Assembly: GCA_902462155.1 (NCBI GenBank)
Contig: CABQAQ010000006.1
Location: 1 to 64,000, forward strand
Length of the DNA stretch: 64,000 nt
DNA from: an uncultured bacterium
GTDB taxonomy: Bacteria > Cyanobacteriota > Vampirovibrionia > Gastranaerophilales > Gastranaerophilaceae
Direction of reading: 5' to 3'
The notes under the pieces were generated by a model that was not told where the DNA came from, searched no databases, and saw nothing but the letters and a program-made list of their open reading frames with translations. Each line of letters starts with the position of its first letter. Position 1 is the first letter of the stretch. The translations under genes were made by a program, and so were the position numbers. Below are positions 34,601 through 44,000 of the stretch, piece by piece.

Positions 34601-35413
34601 ATGTCAGGAAGAGTTATAGTAATCACCTCCGGAAAAGGTGGAGTTGGTAAGACCACTACAAGTGCAAATATAGGTACAGCACTTGCAAATTCCGGGTCAT
34701 CTGTTGTACTGATAGATACAGATATTGGTCTTCGTAATTTAGATTTACTACTAGGTTTAGAAAATAGAATAGTATATACTTTAGTAGATGTAGTAGAAAA
34801 ACGTTGCAAACTAAAACAAGCATTAGTAAAAGATAAAAAGAACCCTAATTTATGTTTATTAGCAGCAGCCCAGACACGTGATAAATCATCAGTATCAGAA
34901 GAAGAATTAAAAGATATCTGTTTTAAATTAAAAGAAGAATTTGATTTTGTTTTAGTAGATTGCCCAGCTGGAATAGAGCAAGGGTTCCAAAATGCTATCT
35001 CAGGAGCTAGTGAAGCTATAGTAGTAACGACTCCGGAAATGTCTGCGGTAAGAGATGCCGATAGAATAATCGGACTTTTAGAATCAAAAGAAGAAATAAA
35101 ATCATATAAATTACTTTTAAATAGGGTAAGACCAAATCTTATTAAAACAAACGACATGATGAGTGTAGAAGATGTTGTAGATATTTTATCTTGCGAATTA
35201 ATTGGGATAATTCCAGAAGATACAAATATTATAAGTTCAACAAACAAAGGCGAACCTATAGTAAATAATATAAATTCCAAAGCCGGTATAGCTTATAAGA
35301 ACGTAGCCAGAAGAATTTTAGGTGAAAATCTACCATTTATGAATTTAGATGAACCACAATCTTTATTCCAAAAGCTTAAAAATATATTTTCAAAGCTATT
35401 TGCCGGTAATTAG
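34601..35413 (+). CDS. minD: Septum site-determining ATPase MinD
   Basis: MinD is the membrane-binding ATPase that positions MinC. The 270 residues have the deviant Walker A GKGGVGKTT (11-19), the DTDIGLRNLDLLLG signature, and a C-terminal amphipathic membrane-targeting helix (LFQKLKNIFSKLF). An AAGGAGTGAG site precedes the ATG. It lies between minC and minE in the common order. Confidence 0.97.
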   Translation: MSGRVIVITSGKGGVGKTTTSANIGTALANSGSSVVLIDTDIGLRNLDLLLGLENRIVYTLVDVVEKRCKLKQALVKDKKNPNLCLLAAAQTRDKSSVSEEELKDICFKLKEEFDFVLVDCPAGIEQGFQNAISGASEAIVVTTPEMSAVRDADRIIGLLESKEEIKSYKLLLNRVRPNLIKTNDMMSVEDVVDILSCELIGIIPEDTNIISSTNKGEPIVNNINSKAGIAYKNVARRILGENLPFMNLDEPQSLFQKLKNIFSKLFAGN

Positions 35414-35431
35414 AAGGGAGCAGTCAAAAAA

Positions 35432-35962
35432 ATGAAAGATCTTTTAACTGATATTTATAATAAAGTTTTACACTTTTTTCAATCATCTTCTAATACAAAT
35501 GGTTCAAAAACATTAGCTAAGAATAGGCTTAAACTTGTATTAATGCAAGATAGAATGAATCTTGATTCATCTTCTCTTGAAAATTTACGAGAAGATATTA
35601 TTAAAACTATTTCTAAATATATGGAAATTGACATTAATGCTTTAGATCTTAATTTGTCTTCAGAAGGTGATTCTTTTGCATTAATGCTAAATATACCTGT
35701 AATACGAACAAAAACTTTAAACGAAATTTCTAGTAATTCTGGTGAAAAAGAGGCTAAATCTTGTGTAACAGAAGATGATAATATATGTTCTGAAGAAAAT
35801 AAACAGGATATAACAAATAACAATTTAGATACAAAAGAAAATGTTGTTGATAATTCTGAAAATACTCAGAACAAACTCAATTTAAAAATAAAATCAAGTG
35901 TAAGAACTGCATATAAAAATAAGAACAAAAAGAAAAGAATCAATAAAAATAAAACAAAATAA
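35432..35962 (+). CDS. minE: Cell division topological specificity factor MinE, with long C-terminal extension
   Basis: MinE stimulates MinD and drives Min oscillation. The first ~95 residues match MinE (KNRLKLVLMQDRMNLDSSSL, then DIIKTISKYMEID, NLSSEGDSFALMLNIPV). The protein is 176 residues long, about twice the usual 85-100, with an acidic Glu/Asp/Asn-rich stretch (100-150) and a basic tail (RTAYKNKNKKKRINKNKTK). The role of the extension is unknown. The operon ends at the terminator at 36003-36054. Confidence 0.9.
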   Translation: MKDLLTDIYNKVLHFFQSSSNTNGSKTLAKNRLKLVLMQDRMNLDSSSLENLREDIIKTISKYMEIDINALDLNLSSEGDSFALMLNIPVIRTKTLNEISSNSGEKEAKSCVTEDDNICSEENKQDITNNNLDTKENVVDNSENTQNKLNLKIKSSVRTAYKNKNKKKRINKNKTK

Positions 35963-35981
35963 AATAAAAGCTAATTGTTAT

Positions 35982-36010
35982 TTACATAATGTAAATTAAT
36001 ATGGTATAAT
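35982..36010 (+). promoter_or_regulatory. Promoter of the TPR-GGDEF unit
   Basis: TTACAT (35982-35987) and TATAAT (36005-36010) are 17 bases apart, with a TGG just before the -10 that fits an extended -10. The -10 lies in the first arm of the minCDE terminator, so the two elements overlap. Confidence 0.45.
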
Positions 36011-36054
36011 AGTTAATTTTATATTAAAGTATAAACTATTATACCTTTTATTTT
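36003..36054 (+). terminator. Terminator of minCDE
   Basis: Twelve-base arms GGTATAATAGTT and AACTATTATACC (36003-36014 and 36034-36045) are followed by TTTTATTTT. Confidence 0.75.
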
Positions 36055-36065
36055 ATGGAAGTTAT

Positions 36066-37139
36066 ATGAAAAAGTTTTTAAAATTTATAATAAAAGTCAC
36101 GTTTTGGATATTTGTATTAATAGGAATAACTGTTACAATTTCAAGTATTGTAAATTTTGATTGGACAAAAAAGCAATATAACAAATTAATTGGTTGTTAC
36201 TATATATATATCGGAGATAAATCATTTAAAAAACGTGACCTGACAAGAGCAATAGAAAATTATCATAAAGGATTAGAATATTACCCTAACCATTCACAAG
36301 CTAACTGTAATTTAGGCAATCTTTATGTATTATACGAAGACTATGCTTCTGCTGCTTATTATTATGAAAAAGCTATTGAATATAAACCTGATTTTTTAGT
36401 ATGTAGAATAAATCTAGGTATAATCCTAGCAAATAAATTACTTGATTACCAAGGAGCAATCGAACAATATGAGGCTGTAGTAAAAGCAAATCCAAAAATT
36501 ATCAATTTGCCACGTGTATTATCAAATAAAAATAGTGTTCCTACAAATAAAGGGCTTGCTTATTATAATATGGGGCTTGCTTACAGAGCTTTATCTTTAC
36601 TTGAAATAGAAGATCAATATTTATCTAAACAATATTTAGTTAAATCAAGGAATTCTTATAGAAATGCCTCTAAGTATTTAAAAAATAATGTGAAAAATTT
36701 TTATAACCTAGGCTTATCTAACCATATGTTAAAGAATTATAAAGAAGCCGGACAAAATTACTGTAAAGCTATTAAACTAGAACCATTTGACTATGAAATT
36801 CATTATAATCTTGCATTATTATTAAGATCAATGGAAAAATATAGAGAATCATTAGATGAGCTAGAAAAAGTTGGATTAATACTATCAAATGATGGTGATG
36901 GTAATAAAAGCAGTTATATTTTTGACATTATTACAGAGGTCAGTCAAAAAATTTCAACGATCGACGATCATAAATATCTTGTAGAAAGGTTATCTGTAAC
37001 AGATGACCCAGATAAGAGTAATAAACTTTCATATATTAACGGTAAAGTTGTTTTATCAGATGATTTAGATAAAGCTATTTATGAAAATATGCAGAAATGT
37101 TCCGGATCAAATTACTTTAATATACCTGAGGAGAATTAG
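36066..37139 (+). CDS. Membrane-anchored TPR protein
   Basis: The 357-residue protein begins with one transmembrane helix (about 7-29, IIKVTFWIFVLIGITVTIS). At least five tetratricopeptide repeats follow between about 50 and 275 (for example NYHKGLEYYPNHSQANCNLG, AAYYYEKAIEYKPDFLVCRI and QNYCKAIKLEPFDYEIHYNL). The orientation of the TPR region is not decided by the sequence. It is separated from the GGDEF gene by three bases, so a joint function is likely. Partner is unknown. Confidence 0.85.
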   Translation: MKKFLKFIIKVTFWIFVLIGITVTISSIVNFDWTKKQYNKLIGCYYIYIGDKSFKKRDLTRAIENYHKGLEYYPNHSQANCNLGNLYVLYEDYASAAYYYEKAIEYKPDFLVCRINLGIILANKLLDYQGAIEQYEAVVKANPKIINLPRVLSNKNSVPTNKGLAYYNMGLAYRALSLLEIEDQYLSKQYLVKSRNSYRNASKYLKNNVKNFYNLGLSNHMLKNYKEAGQNYCKAIKLEPFDYEIHYNLALLLRSMEKYRESLDELEKVGLILSNDGDGNKSSYIFDIITEVSQKISTIDDHKYLVERLSVTDDPDKSNKLSYINGKVVLSDDLDKAIYENMQKCSGSNYFNIPEEN

Positions 37140-37142
37140 AAT

Positions 37143-38627
37143 ATGACTGAAATAGGAAATGGGATACTATTAAATTTCATAGAGGAGATTCTTAATATAC
37201 TTTTATGCAAATATAATGATCCTTCAAAAATGTCTTTTGATTTATTAAATGTATTTGAGTATTTCTTTGATGTAAAAAAATTAAAAATTTACAGTATAGA
37301 GTCGGCTACAGGAGCATTAAAAGATTTTGAAAAGAATTGGGTCAATGTAAATAAAAGTACTCAAGATTATTTTTATAATGATATTTTTCCTGAATTTTGG
37401 AATAATAAGGATAGTTTCATCTTAAATAAATCAATAATCAATTTTAAAATTAAAAGTCAAGAGTTATATTCTAATTTCAATCTTGATAAAATTAATGAAC
37501 TATACCTTCCATTAAAATCTCAAGAAAAAATATACGGTGCATTATTTATAGAATTCAATACAAAAAATAATATAAAATTACCGGAAAATTTTGCAATGGG
37601 ATTACATATTATTACAAATCAAATATCGCTTGGGGTTTTAAATAATACTTTAAATAATCAAATGCAGATTAATATTAATTTTTATGATGCTATGAAAAAT
37701 ATAGCTAAAATAATAGAGAGTCAGTACGAACTAGTTTACATAATCCCAATAATAGGTGAGATGATAGACAGATTCATTTCTGATCACTTAATTTATGTAT
37801 TTTTAAAGGATAAAGGAAATAATTACGAACTAGTATGGCCTTGTGCTTGTAACGAAAAAAAAGTTTTTGATATATTAAAAGATATAGATTCTATAAAAGA
37901 TAAAGAATATCTAGTATCTGATGATCAAAGAATAGCCGCATTTCCATTAACTTCGTCAGATAATAATATTCTTGGAGCGATCGTTGCTTTAGGAGGTAAT
38001 TATCCTGTTGTAAATAGAGATTTAAATTATTTATTACAATTAACAAAACAATCATCTACTACTATTCAAAGAGCAAATTTATATTCTGAGATTCTGCAAC
38101 ACGCAACTTTAGATGCACTTACGGGATTAAATAATCGAAGACAGTTTGAAATAAGATTAAATCAAGAAGTAGCTACGGCAAAAAGGAAAAATAAAAAGCT
38201 ATGCTGTATGATGCTTGACATTGATTTCTTTAAGAAAGTAAATGATACCTATGGGCATATTGCCGGTGATATTGTATTAAAAAATGTATCAAATATAATT
38301 CAGAGCCAATTAAGAGAATATGATATAGCCTCAAGATATGGAGGAGAAGAATTCTGTATACTTTTGCCTTATACTACGATTGATGAGGCAAAATTTGTAG
38401 CCTCAAGATTACGGAGGACTATTCAGGATACTAAAATTGATATTTCTAATGCAAAAAAAGAAACTAGATTTATTAATATTACAATAAGTGTTGGTATAAG
38501 TGAATTTAATGAAGAAATGGAAAATCCTCAAGATCTGTATCGCAATGCGGATAAAGCACTTTATAAAGCCAAAAGTCAAGGGCGGAATTGTGTTATAATA
38601 TTTAATGATAACATATCTTCAATATAA
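37143..38627 (+). CDS. Diguanylate cyclase with GAF-like sensor domain
   Basis: The 494-residue soluble protein ends in a GGDEF domain with the intact catalytic GGEEF (400-404) and a product-inhibition I-site RxxD (391-394) exactly five residues before it, so it probably makes cyclic di-GMP and is feedback-regulated. The N-terminal ~320 residues include GAF-like segments (KSQEKIYGALFIEF, FPLTSSDNNILGAIVALGG), whose ligand is unknown. It follows the TPR gene in one operon downstream of minCDE. Confidence 0.92.
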   Translation: MTEIGNGILLNFIEEILNILLCKYNDPSKMSFDLLNVFEYFFDVKKLKIYSIESATGALKDFEKNWVNVNKSTQDYFYNDIFPEFWNNKDSFILNKSIINFKIKSQELYSNFNLDKINELYLPLKSQEKIYGALFIEFNTKNNIKLPENFAMGLHIITNQISLGVLNNTLNNQMQININFYDAMKNIAKIIESQYELVYIIPIIGEMIDRFISDHLIYVFLKDKGNNYELVWPCACNEKKVFDILKDIDSIKDKEYLVSDDQRIAAFPLTSSDNNILGAIVALGGNYPVVNRDLNYLLQLTKQSSTTIQRANLYSEILQHATLDALTGLNNRRQFEIRLNQEVATAKRKNKKLCCMMLDIDFFKKVNDTYGHIAGDIVLKNVSNIIQSQLREYDIASRYGGEEFCILLPYTTIDEAKFVASRLRRTIQDTKIDISNAKKETRFINITISVGISEFNEEMENPQDLYRNADKALYKAKSQGRNCVIIFNDNISSI

Positions 38628-38665
38628 TATATTTTAATAAAAGGGTATTGAGTAGAAAATAGATT

Positions 38666-38842
38666 ATGGAAGAAAAAAAGAAATTTTTAGGGATAATGTT
38701 TGAATGCTGTAATGTATACGGACGGATATACGAGAATAAAGATAAAACAGCATATATAGGTAGATGTCCCAAATGTATGCGTCCTATAAAAATAAGAATC
38801 GGTCAGGGAGGTACTGACAATAGATTTTTCAAGGCATTATAA
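38666..38842 (+). CDS. 58-residue zinc-ribbon-like protein
   Basis: A short complete reading frame encodes 58 residues starting MEEKKKFLGIMFECC. Cysteines at positions 15 and 16 (FECCNVY) and a CPKC pair later (RCPKCMRPIKIRIGQGGT) form a likely four-cysteine zinc ribbon. The C-terminal phrase GQGGTDNRFFKA looks strongly conserved in feel, suggesting a widespread small protein of unknown function. It lies between the GGDEF gene and the peptidase gene. No strong ribosome binding site is visible. Confidence 0.75.
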   Translation: MEEKKKFLGIMFECCNVYGRIYENKDKTAYIGRCPKCMRPIKIRIGQGGTDNRFFKAL

Positions 38843-38876
38843 TAAAGAGCTAACTTAACGAAAAGAGAACATATTT

Positions 38877-40163
38877 ATGAATAGGAATATATCAGAGAAT
38901 AATAGTTTACTAAATATTTTTATGGAGTTATGTAAAATTCCATCACCATCTTTAAAAGAAGAAATGGTCAGTAAAAAAATCATAGAGATTTTATCTTCAT
39001 ATAAAGATATAGAAATAATAAAGGATGATTATGGTAATATAATAGGGAAAATTAAAGCAACAGACGAAACTAAAAATAGTTTATTATTATCTAGTCATCT
39101 GGATGTTATAGGTGATGACTCAAAAATCACTCCAATATATACAGAAGGTAATAAATATATAGAAGCGAGAGAAAAAAGGACTTTAGGAGCAGATGATAAA
39201 GCCGGAGTAGCTGCTATTTGTCAATTAGCTATTGATATAGCAAAACTAAATGGCGAAATAAGTCACGGGGGATTAGAATTTGTATTTACCCGAGATGAGG
39301 AGATTTCTTTATCGGGCATAAAAAATCTTAATTTTAGTATTTTAAAGTCTAAGAATGTAATAGTACTAGATGCGGATAAACTCGGTCAAGTATTCACATC
39401 CGGTGCTTCATTTACTAATTTAACTATAAATGTAGAATCAAAAAACACAGGACATTCCGGTATAGATATTTCTGATATTTCAAAATTGAATGCGGCAAAA
39501 TTAATAAGCGAAATTATTGATAAAATACCACAAGGAGTATATAAATCTGATGAATCACTAAATAATAGTGTTATTACATCTATTAATTTAGGTTCTATTG
39601 TTGCCGGTGGAATAAATCCTCAAGTGATTGAAAATTTTAATAAGAAGGATTCTGATATTATAGACTTTTTAGCTGATAATTCTATCGTAAATGTAATAAA
39701 TAAGAAAGCTAAGGCTAAATATTCAATCCGTAGTGCTAGTGTAAAATACGAAACAGAGTTAAAAAATAAAATTATAAATATAGTTGATAACTTTAATAAT
39801 AAATATAAAAATCTAGCTGTTGCGAATTATAAATTTGAAGAACACTTAAAGTCATTTGAAGAAAATAAAGATAATCAGTTACCACAATTAATTATAGATA
39901 CAATTAATCAGATGAACAATGGTTTATATAAAGATGAAGAAAATAAAATAAATATAAAACTAGGTTCATTTCACGCTGGAGCCGAAACTCATATTTATTG
40001 TCATAATGAAAATAAATATGGTCAAAAATTTTTACCTATACTACTTGGTATTGCAGATATTTTCAATATGCATAGCGAGCATGAGAAAATTAATGTAGAT
40101 TCATATATACGTGGATATAATTTACTGAAGAATATATTTTTTCAATATAATAAAAAATGTTAG
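38877..40163 (+). CDS. M20 family metallopeptidase (peptidase T-like)
   Basis: The 428-residue dizinc peptidase shows the five expected metal-ligand motifs: His in SSHLDVIGD, Asp in TLGADDKAGVAAI, Glu in TRDEEISLSG, Asp in VLDADKLGQ, and His in GSFHAGAETHIY. This fits a tripeptide aminopeptidase (PepT) or related M20 enzyme. The length matches PepT. The exact substrate cannot be read from sequence. The AAAAGAGA site precedes the ATG. Confidence 0.9.
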   Translation: MNRNISENNSLLNIFMELCKIPSPSLKEEMVSKKIIEILSSYKDIEIIKDDYGNIIGKIKATDETKNSLLLSSHLDVIGDDSKITPIYTEGNKYIEAREKRTLGADDKAGVAAICQLAIDIAKLNGEISHGGLEFVFTRDEEISLSGIKNLNFSILKSKNVIVLDADKLGQVFTSGASFTNLTINVESKNTGHSGIDISDISKLNAAKLISEIIDKIPQGVYKSDESLNNSVITSINLGSIVAGGINPQVIENFNKKDSDIIDFLADNSIVNVINKKAKAKYSIRSASVKYETELKNKIINIVDNFNNKYKNLAVANYKFEEHLKSFEENKDNQLPQLIIDTINQMNNGLYKDEENKINIKLGSFHAGAETHIYCHNENKYGQKFLPILLGIADIFNMHSEHEKINVDSYIRGYNLLKNIFFQYNKKC

Positions 40164-40327
40164 ATAATGATATTAATTATAAGCAATTCTTTTTAGATAG
40201 ACATTCTTCATTACTATAAATAAGTATCTTATACTTAAAGATTTATATGAAAAAATAAAAAAGCAAACTATTTAAAATATATTCTTTAACTTGTAAATTT
40301 TATTGATTTTAACCTTAGCAAAAGTTT

Positions 40328-40465
40328 CTACAACTTAATTAAAAAAGTTATGCCTTTGTTTAATTCACTTTCTACAGAAATTGAGCCATTATGTAATTCT
40401 ACAATATTTTTTGTAATCGAAAGTTCCAATCCACTTCCACCAAGTTTTCTGCTACGATTTTATGG
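40328..40465 (-). pseudogene. Remnant of a sensor histidine kinase ATPase domain
   Basis: Reading the minus strand from about 40463, the frame gives a degraded G-box and C-terminal end of a HATPase domain: SRRKLGGSGLELSITKNIV, then ELHNGSISVESELNKG, TFLIKL and a stop at 40328-40330. This closely follows the histidine-kinase pattern (GGSGLGLSI, GG-x-I-x-V-x-S-x-x-G-x-G-T-x-F). An in-frame stop lies just before NRSRRKLGG, and no full-length gene can be traced upstream, so the gene is decayed. Confidence 0.7.
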
Positions 40466-40726
40466 AATAATAATCTCTAAATTACAAGTATGACTTTTGA
40501 TAAATTAGTTGTAAATTTCAATAAAATTTTCGACTGATATTCAAACCTATGTTTTAATAAGTCGAACTTGAGATTTAGACTTATTAATTATAAAAGCTTT
40601 AATCATAGTAAAATTGTAGCTCCTTCAAAAGTTATAAATTTTATAATGGAATAAAAAAGCTTCTTTTGAAATAAGATTTTTCTGTAATGCAAGTTATTTT
40701 ATCAAACTTATTTTTAATAAGAAATA

Positions 40727-40760
40727 TAAATAAAAAATAAGCTAGGGTTTAAGCTAGCTT
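40727..40760 (-). terminator. Terminator of tRNA-Leu
   Basis: A 7-bp stem AAGCTAG/CTAGCTT (40739-40745 and 40754-40760) with an 8-base loop is followed by a T-rich run on the minus strand, 13 bases past the tRNA end. Confidence 0.65.
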
Positions 40761-40772
40761 AATTATAAGAAA

Positions 40773-40859
40773 TGCCCTGGGCCAGACTTGAACTGGCACG
40801 AGGTAATTAGCCCCATTGGATTTTAAGTCCAACGCGTCTACCGATTCCGCCACCAGGGC
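40773..40859 (-). tRNA. tRNA-Leu (anticodon UAA)
   Basis: The minus strand folds as a type II tRNA of 87 bases. The acceptor stem is GCCCTGG/CCAGGGC (40853-40859 and 40774-40780), and the T arm has the GTTCAAGTC consensus. The anticodon stem TTGGA/TCCAA encloses CTTAAAA with anticodon TAA. The long variable arm is present. CCA is not encoded. Confidence 0.95.
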
Positions 40860-40919
40860 TCTCAAGATAATATTACTATAATATAAAAATTTTTAAATGT
40901 AAAGGCTTTTATATTTTTT

Positions 40920-41011
40920 TATACTTTAGTTTGAGAAAAGTCTAACTATTTATGAAATAACACCCATAGCAATATATGATAAAATGAAATAGTCAGATAT
41001 AGTAGATAAAT
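40920..41011 (+). promoter_or_regulatory. Flagellin 1 upstream block, duplicated before flagellin 2
   Basis: About 90 bases before flagellin 1 closely match the bases before flagellin 2 (about 44785-44874). Shared landmarks are ACTTTAGT, GAGAAAA and ATATATGATAAAATG. TATGATAA resembles the -10 of a flagellar sigma-28 promoter (GCCGATAA), but a matching -35 is not clear. Both genes are thus probably controlled in the same way. Confidence 0.4.
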
Positions 41012-44000
41012 ATGAGCTCAATAAATACAAACTTACAGGGATTAAAACTCTCTAATGTTTTGTTTGATTTAACTTCGGATCTAAACAAACGTTTGAGAAA
41101 TCTTTCATCAGGAGCTAAAGTCAATAATGCTTCTGACGATTCTGCTTCTATGTTTGTCAATTCAAAATTAGATTCTAACATTAATGGTTTAGACAGTGCT
41201 AATCATAATATTCAGATAGCTTCTAATGCTCTTAGCCTAGCCGAAGGTGCTTTAAATTCTATTAGAAATTCTCTTCAAAAAATAAGAGTCTTAAACCTTC
41301 AAGCTCTTAATTCTACTTATTCTGACTCTTCTAAAAATAGTATCCAAAACCATATAAATAGCCTATTTTCTGAAATCGTTAAAATTCAAGATTCTACAAA
41401 GTTTAACAATAAGTCTTTGTTTGTAGAAATGGAAAAACTTGATCCGAATACTACTCAAATACTTAACCCTTCCACTGCTAAAACAAAATCATCTACTAAA
41501 ACTTCAACTTTAACATCTACATCTGACAAAAGTGCCAAAACGCTCACTCAAACATTAACATCTACATCTGATAAAAGCGCCGAAACGCTCACTCAAACTT
41601 CAACTTCGCTGACTGATACAACATTAGCAACATCAGATTCTATTTACAATTCATCATATTCTGACTCTAGTCGTGACATTGCATTGACAAGCCTCGACAC
41701 CACAGGTGCAGAAATAATGGGTAATTCCGACACAATCTCTCTTGCGGCTAATGAATCTAAAGTTGTCAAAATTGGCGATTTGCATTATGAGATTACAAAT
41801 GATCAGGCAGAAAGTAACTCTTTTGAATATGATTACCAAAATGGAAAAATAACATTTACACAAACTGATAAAGGAACTTATACCGGAAAGAAAAACATTA
41901 CAATTAAAGCATTAGATGATAAATCTTACAATATAGAATCAAATCTAAGATATTCTAAAATTTATGGTAGTAGCCAAAATGATACAATAAAAGTCACAGG
42001 AAGCTACAACTATAGCACAATATATGGTGGAGATGGAGATGATAAGATTACAACAAATGGTACACATTATACAATATATGGTGAAAATGGAAATGATATC
42101 ATAACCAGTAATAGTAGTGTTACTACAATATATGGAGGAGATGGAGATGATACTATTACAGCAAACAAGACACAATCTTTCGTTCATGGAGGTGATGGCG
42201 ACGACACTATCAGTATAGTAGACAATAGTGGAGCCTATGGTGACAACGGAGATGATACTATAACAATAAAAGGAGCCAATAGTTGTGCTTCCGGAGGTGA
42301 TGGCAATGATACTTTTATAAAAAATTCTTCTTATACAAATACTGTAATAATTGGCGGTTCCGGAACTAATACAATTGAAGATGTATCCAAAGTTTCAGCC
42401 TCTGATATTATTGCACAGATTGACAATAAAACTACTGATTCAAGTTCTATTGAGATACCGGCTAATTCAAGTGTAGAAGTAACAATTAAGGGCAAAAAAT
42501 ATACTTTTAAAAGTAATGATGCCTCACAAGCATCATCCATTAGTTGGGTACTTACATCAGAAGGTATTACATTTGGTGGTAGTAACGTCACAATTACAGG
42601 TCAAAAAGATGTAGAACATAATGTTACATTAGTAGGAAATAGGTTAACATTTAATGGTGGAGATAAAAATGACAAAATAACAAATAATGCTGCTAATAGC
42701 CATATAAACGGAAATGGCGGAGATGATATTTTAATAAATAATGGTTATCGGTCACAAATTAACAGTGGATCTGGGAATGATACTATATATGCTAATAATG
42801 GAGCCTATGTAATACGTAACGACTCAGGTGATGATACCATTTATTTAAATGGTAGTGTGGATAATACAAAGGATAGATTTTATCTCGGCCCTAAAACTAG
42901 TAATACTATATATATAAATACAAATGGTAAAAAATTCACACCGGCTGGATCAGCAAATAATACATTTTATATAAACGGTGATGGAAATACAGTAACTACA
43001 GGTAGTGGTAAGGATAATTTCATTATCAATGGAAATAAAAACACAGTTAACGGTGGTGACGGTGATGATCAATTCACTATATATGGAGATGAAAACACAG
43101 TTAATGGTGAAGCCGGTGATGATTATTGTACAGTAGTATCCGGAGAGTATAATACAGTCGATGGCGGCAATGGAGATGACTTATATTTGGATTTTGGCAA
43201 ACATACAGAGGCTAAAAACATCAAGAAAGATGAAAGAAATGTTGAATTAATTTTTACATTCAACGGAGAAGAAAAAACTATTATTACTAGCGACAAAAAA
43301 GTATATACTATTATTAATAATGCAAAAGATAATAATACACTTAATTATACTTATAATCCTAAGACTGGTGAGATTATTTTCATTGGCGATAGCTTTACAA
43401 TTTCTGCCGCTGATGGGGTTGATCATAATATCAATTTAAATGGTAACAATAATGTAATTAACGGATCTGATAAAAATGACACAATTTTAATATCTAATGG
43501 ATCTGATAATAAAATTTTTGGCAATGATGGCAATGACACTATTACTTCCAATTCTTCTAACAACACGATTTATGGTAATAATGGTAACGATACTATTATT
43601 ATTAATAAAGAAAATGGATCTTACGAAATTGATGGTGGTGATGGTAATGATACAATCACTATTAATGCAAACAATACAACAAATGTTAAAGGCTCTGATG
43701 GAAATGATACTATCATTATCAAGGGATCTAACAATACAGCCGATGGAGGAAATGGAGATGATACTATTGACACCAATGGAGATAATAATACAATTAATGG
43801 CGGTAATGGAAATGATACTATTACTATTAAAGGATCTAACAACACAGCTGATGGAGATGATGGAGCTGATACTATTGGAGCCAATGGAAATGATAACACT
43901 ATAAATGTTTCTGATAGTAACAATAATATCTATACAATAGGAGATAATAACACTATTAATGAAACCTCAGATAATTCTAATGAGATAACACTTGAAGGAA

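Larger units (their letters stand above)
40164..40772. other. Long intergenic region with a histidine-kinase remnant
   Basis: This gap of about 600 bp has no intact gene. Its middle (about 40328-40660, minus strand) holds the recognisable end and fainter upstream parts of a histidine kinase ATPase domain broken by stops. The right end (40727-40760) holds the terminator of tRNA-Leu. Confidence 0.6.

Noticed and set aside
34576..35280. Minus-strand frame opposite minD
   Set aside because: It is the antisense shadow of a clearly conserved gene.
41654..42591. Several open frames on the minus strand within the flagellin genes
   Set aside because: They arise from the repetitive Asp/Asn/Gly codons of the RTX arrays read backwards and lack ribosome binding sites and homologous features.
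43497..43904. A Met/Leu-rich plus-strand frame inside flagellin 1
   Set aside because: It is the second frame of a repetitive stretch (a run of ATG-containing repeats) and shows no protein-like composition.
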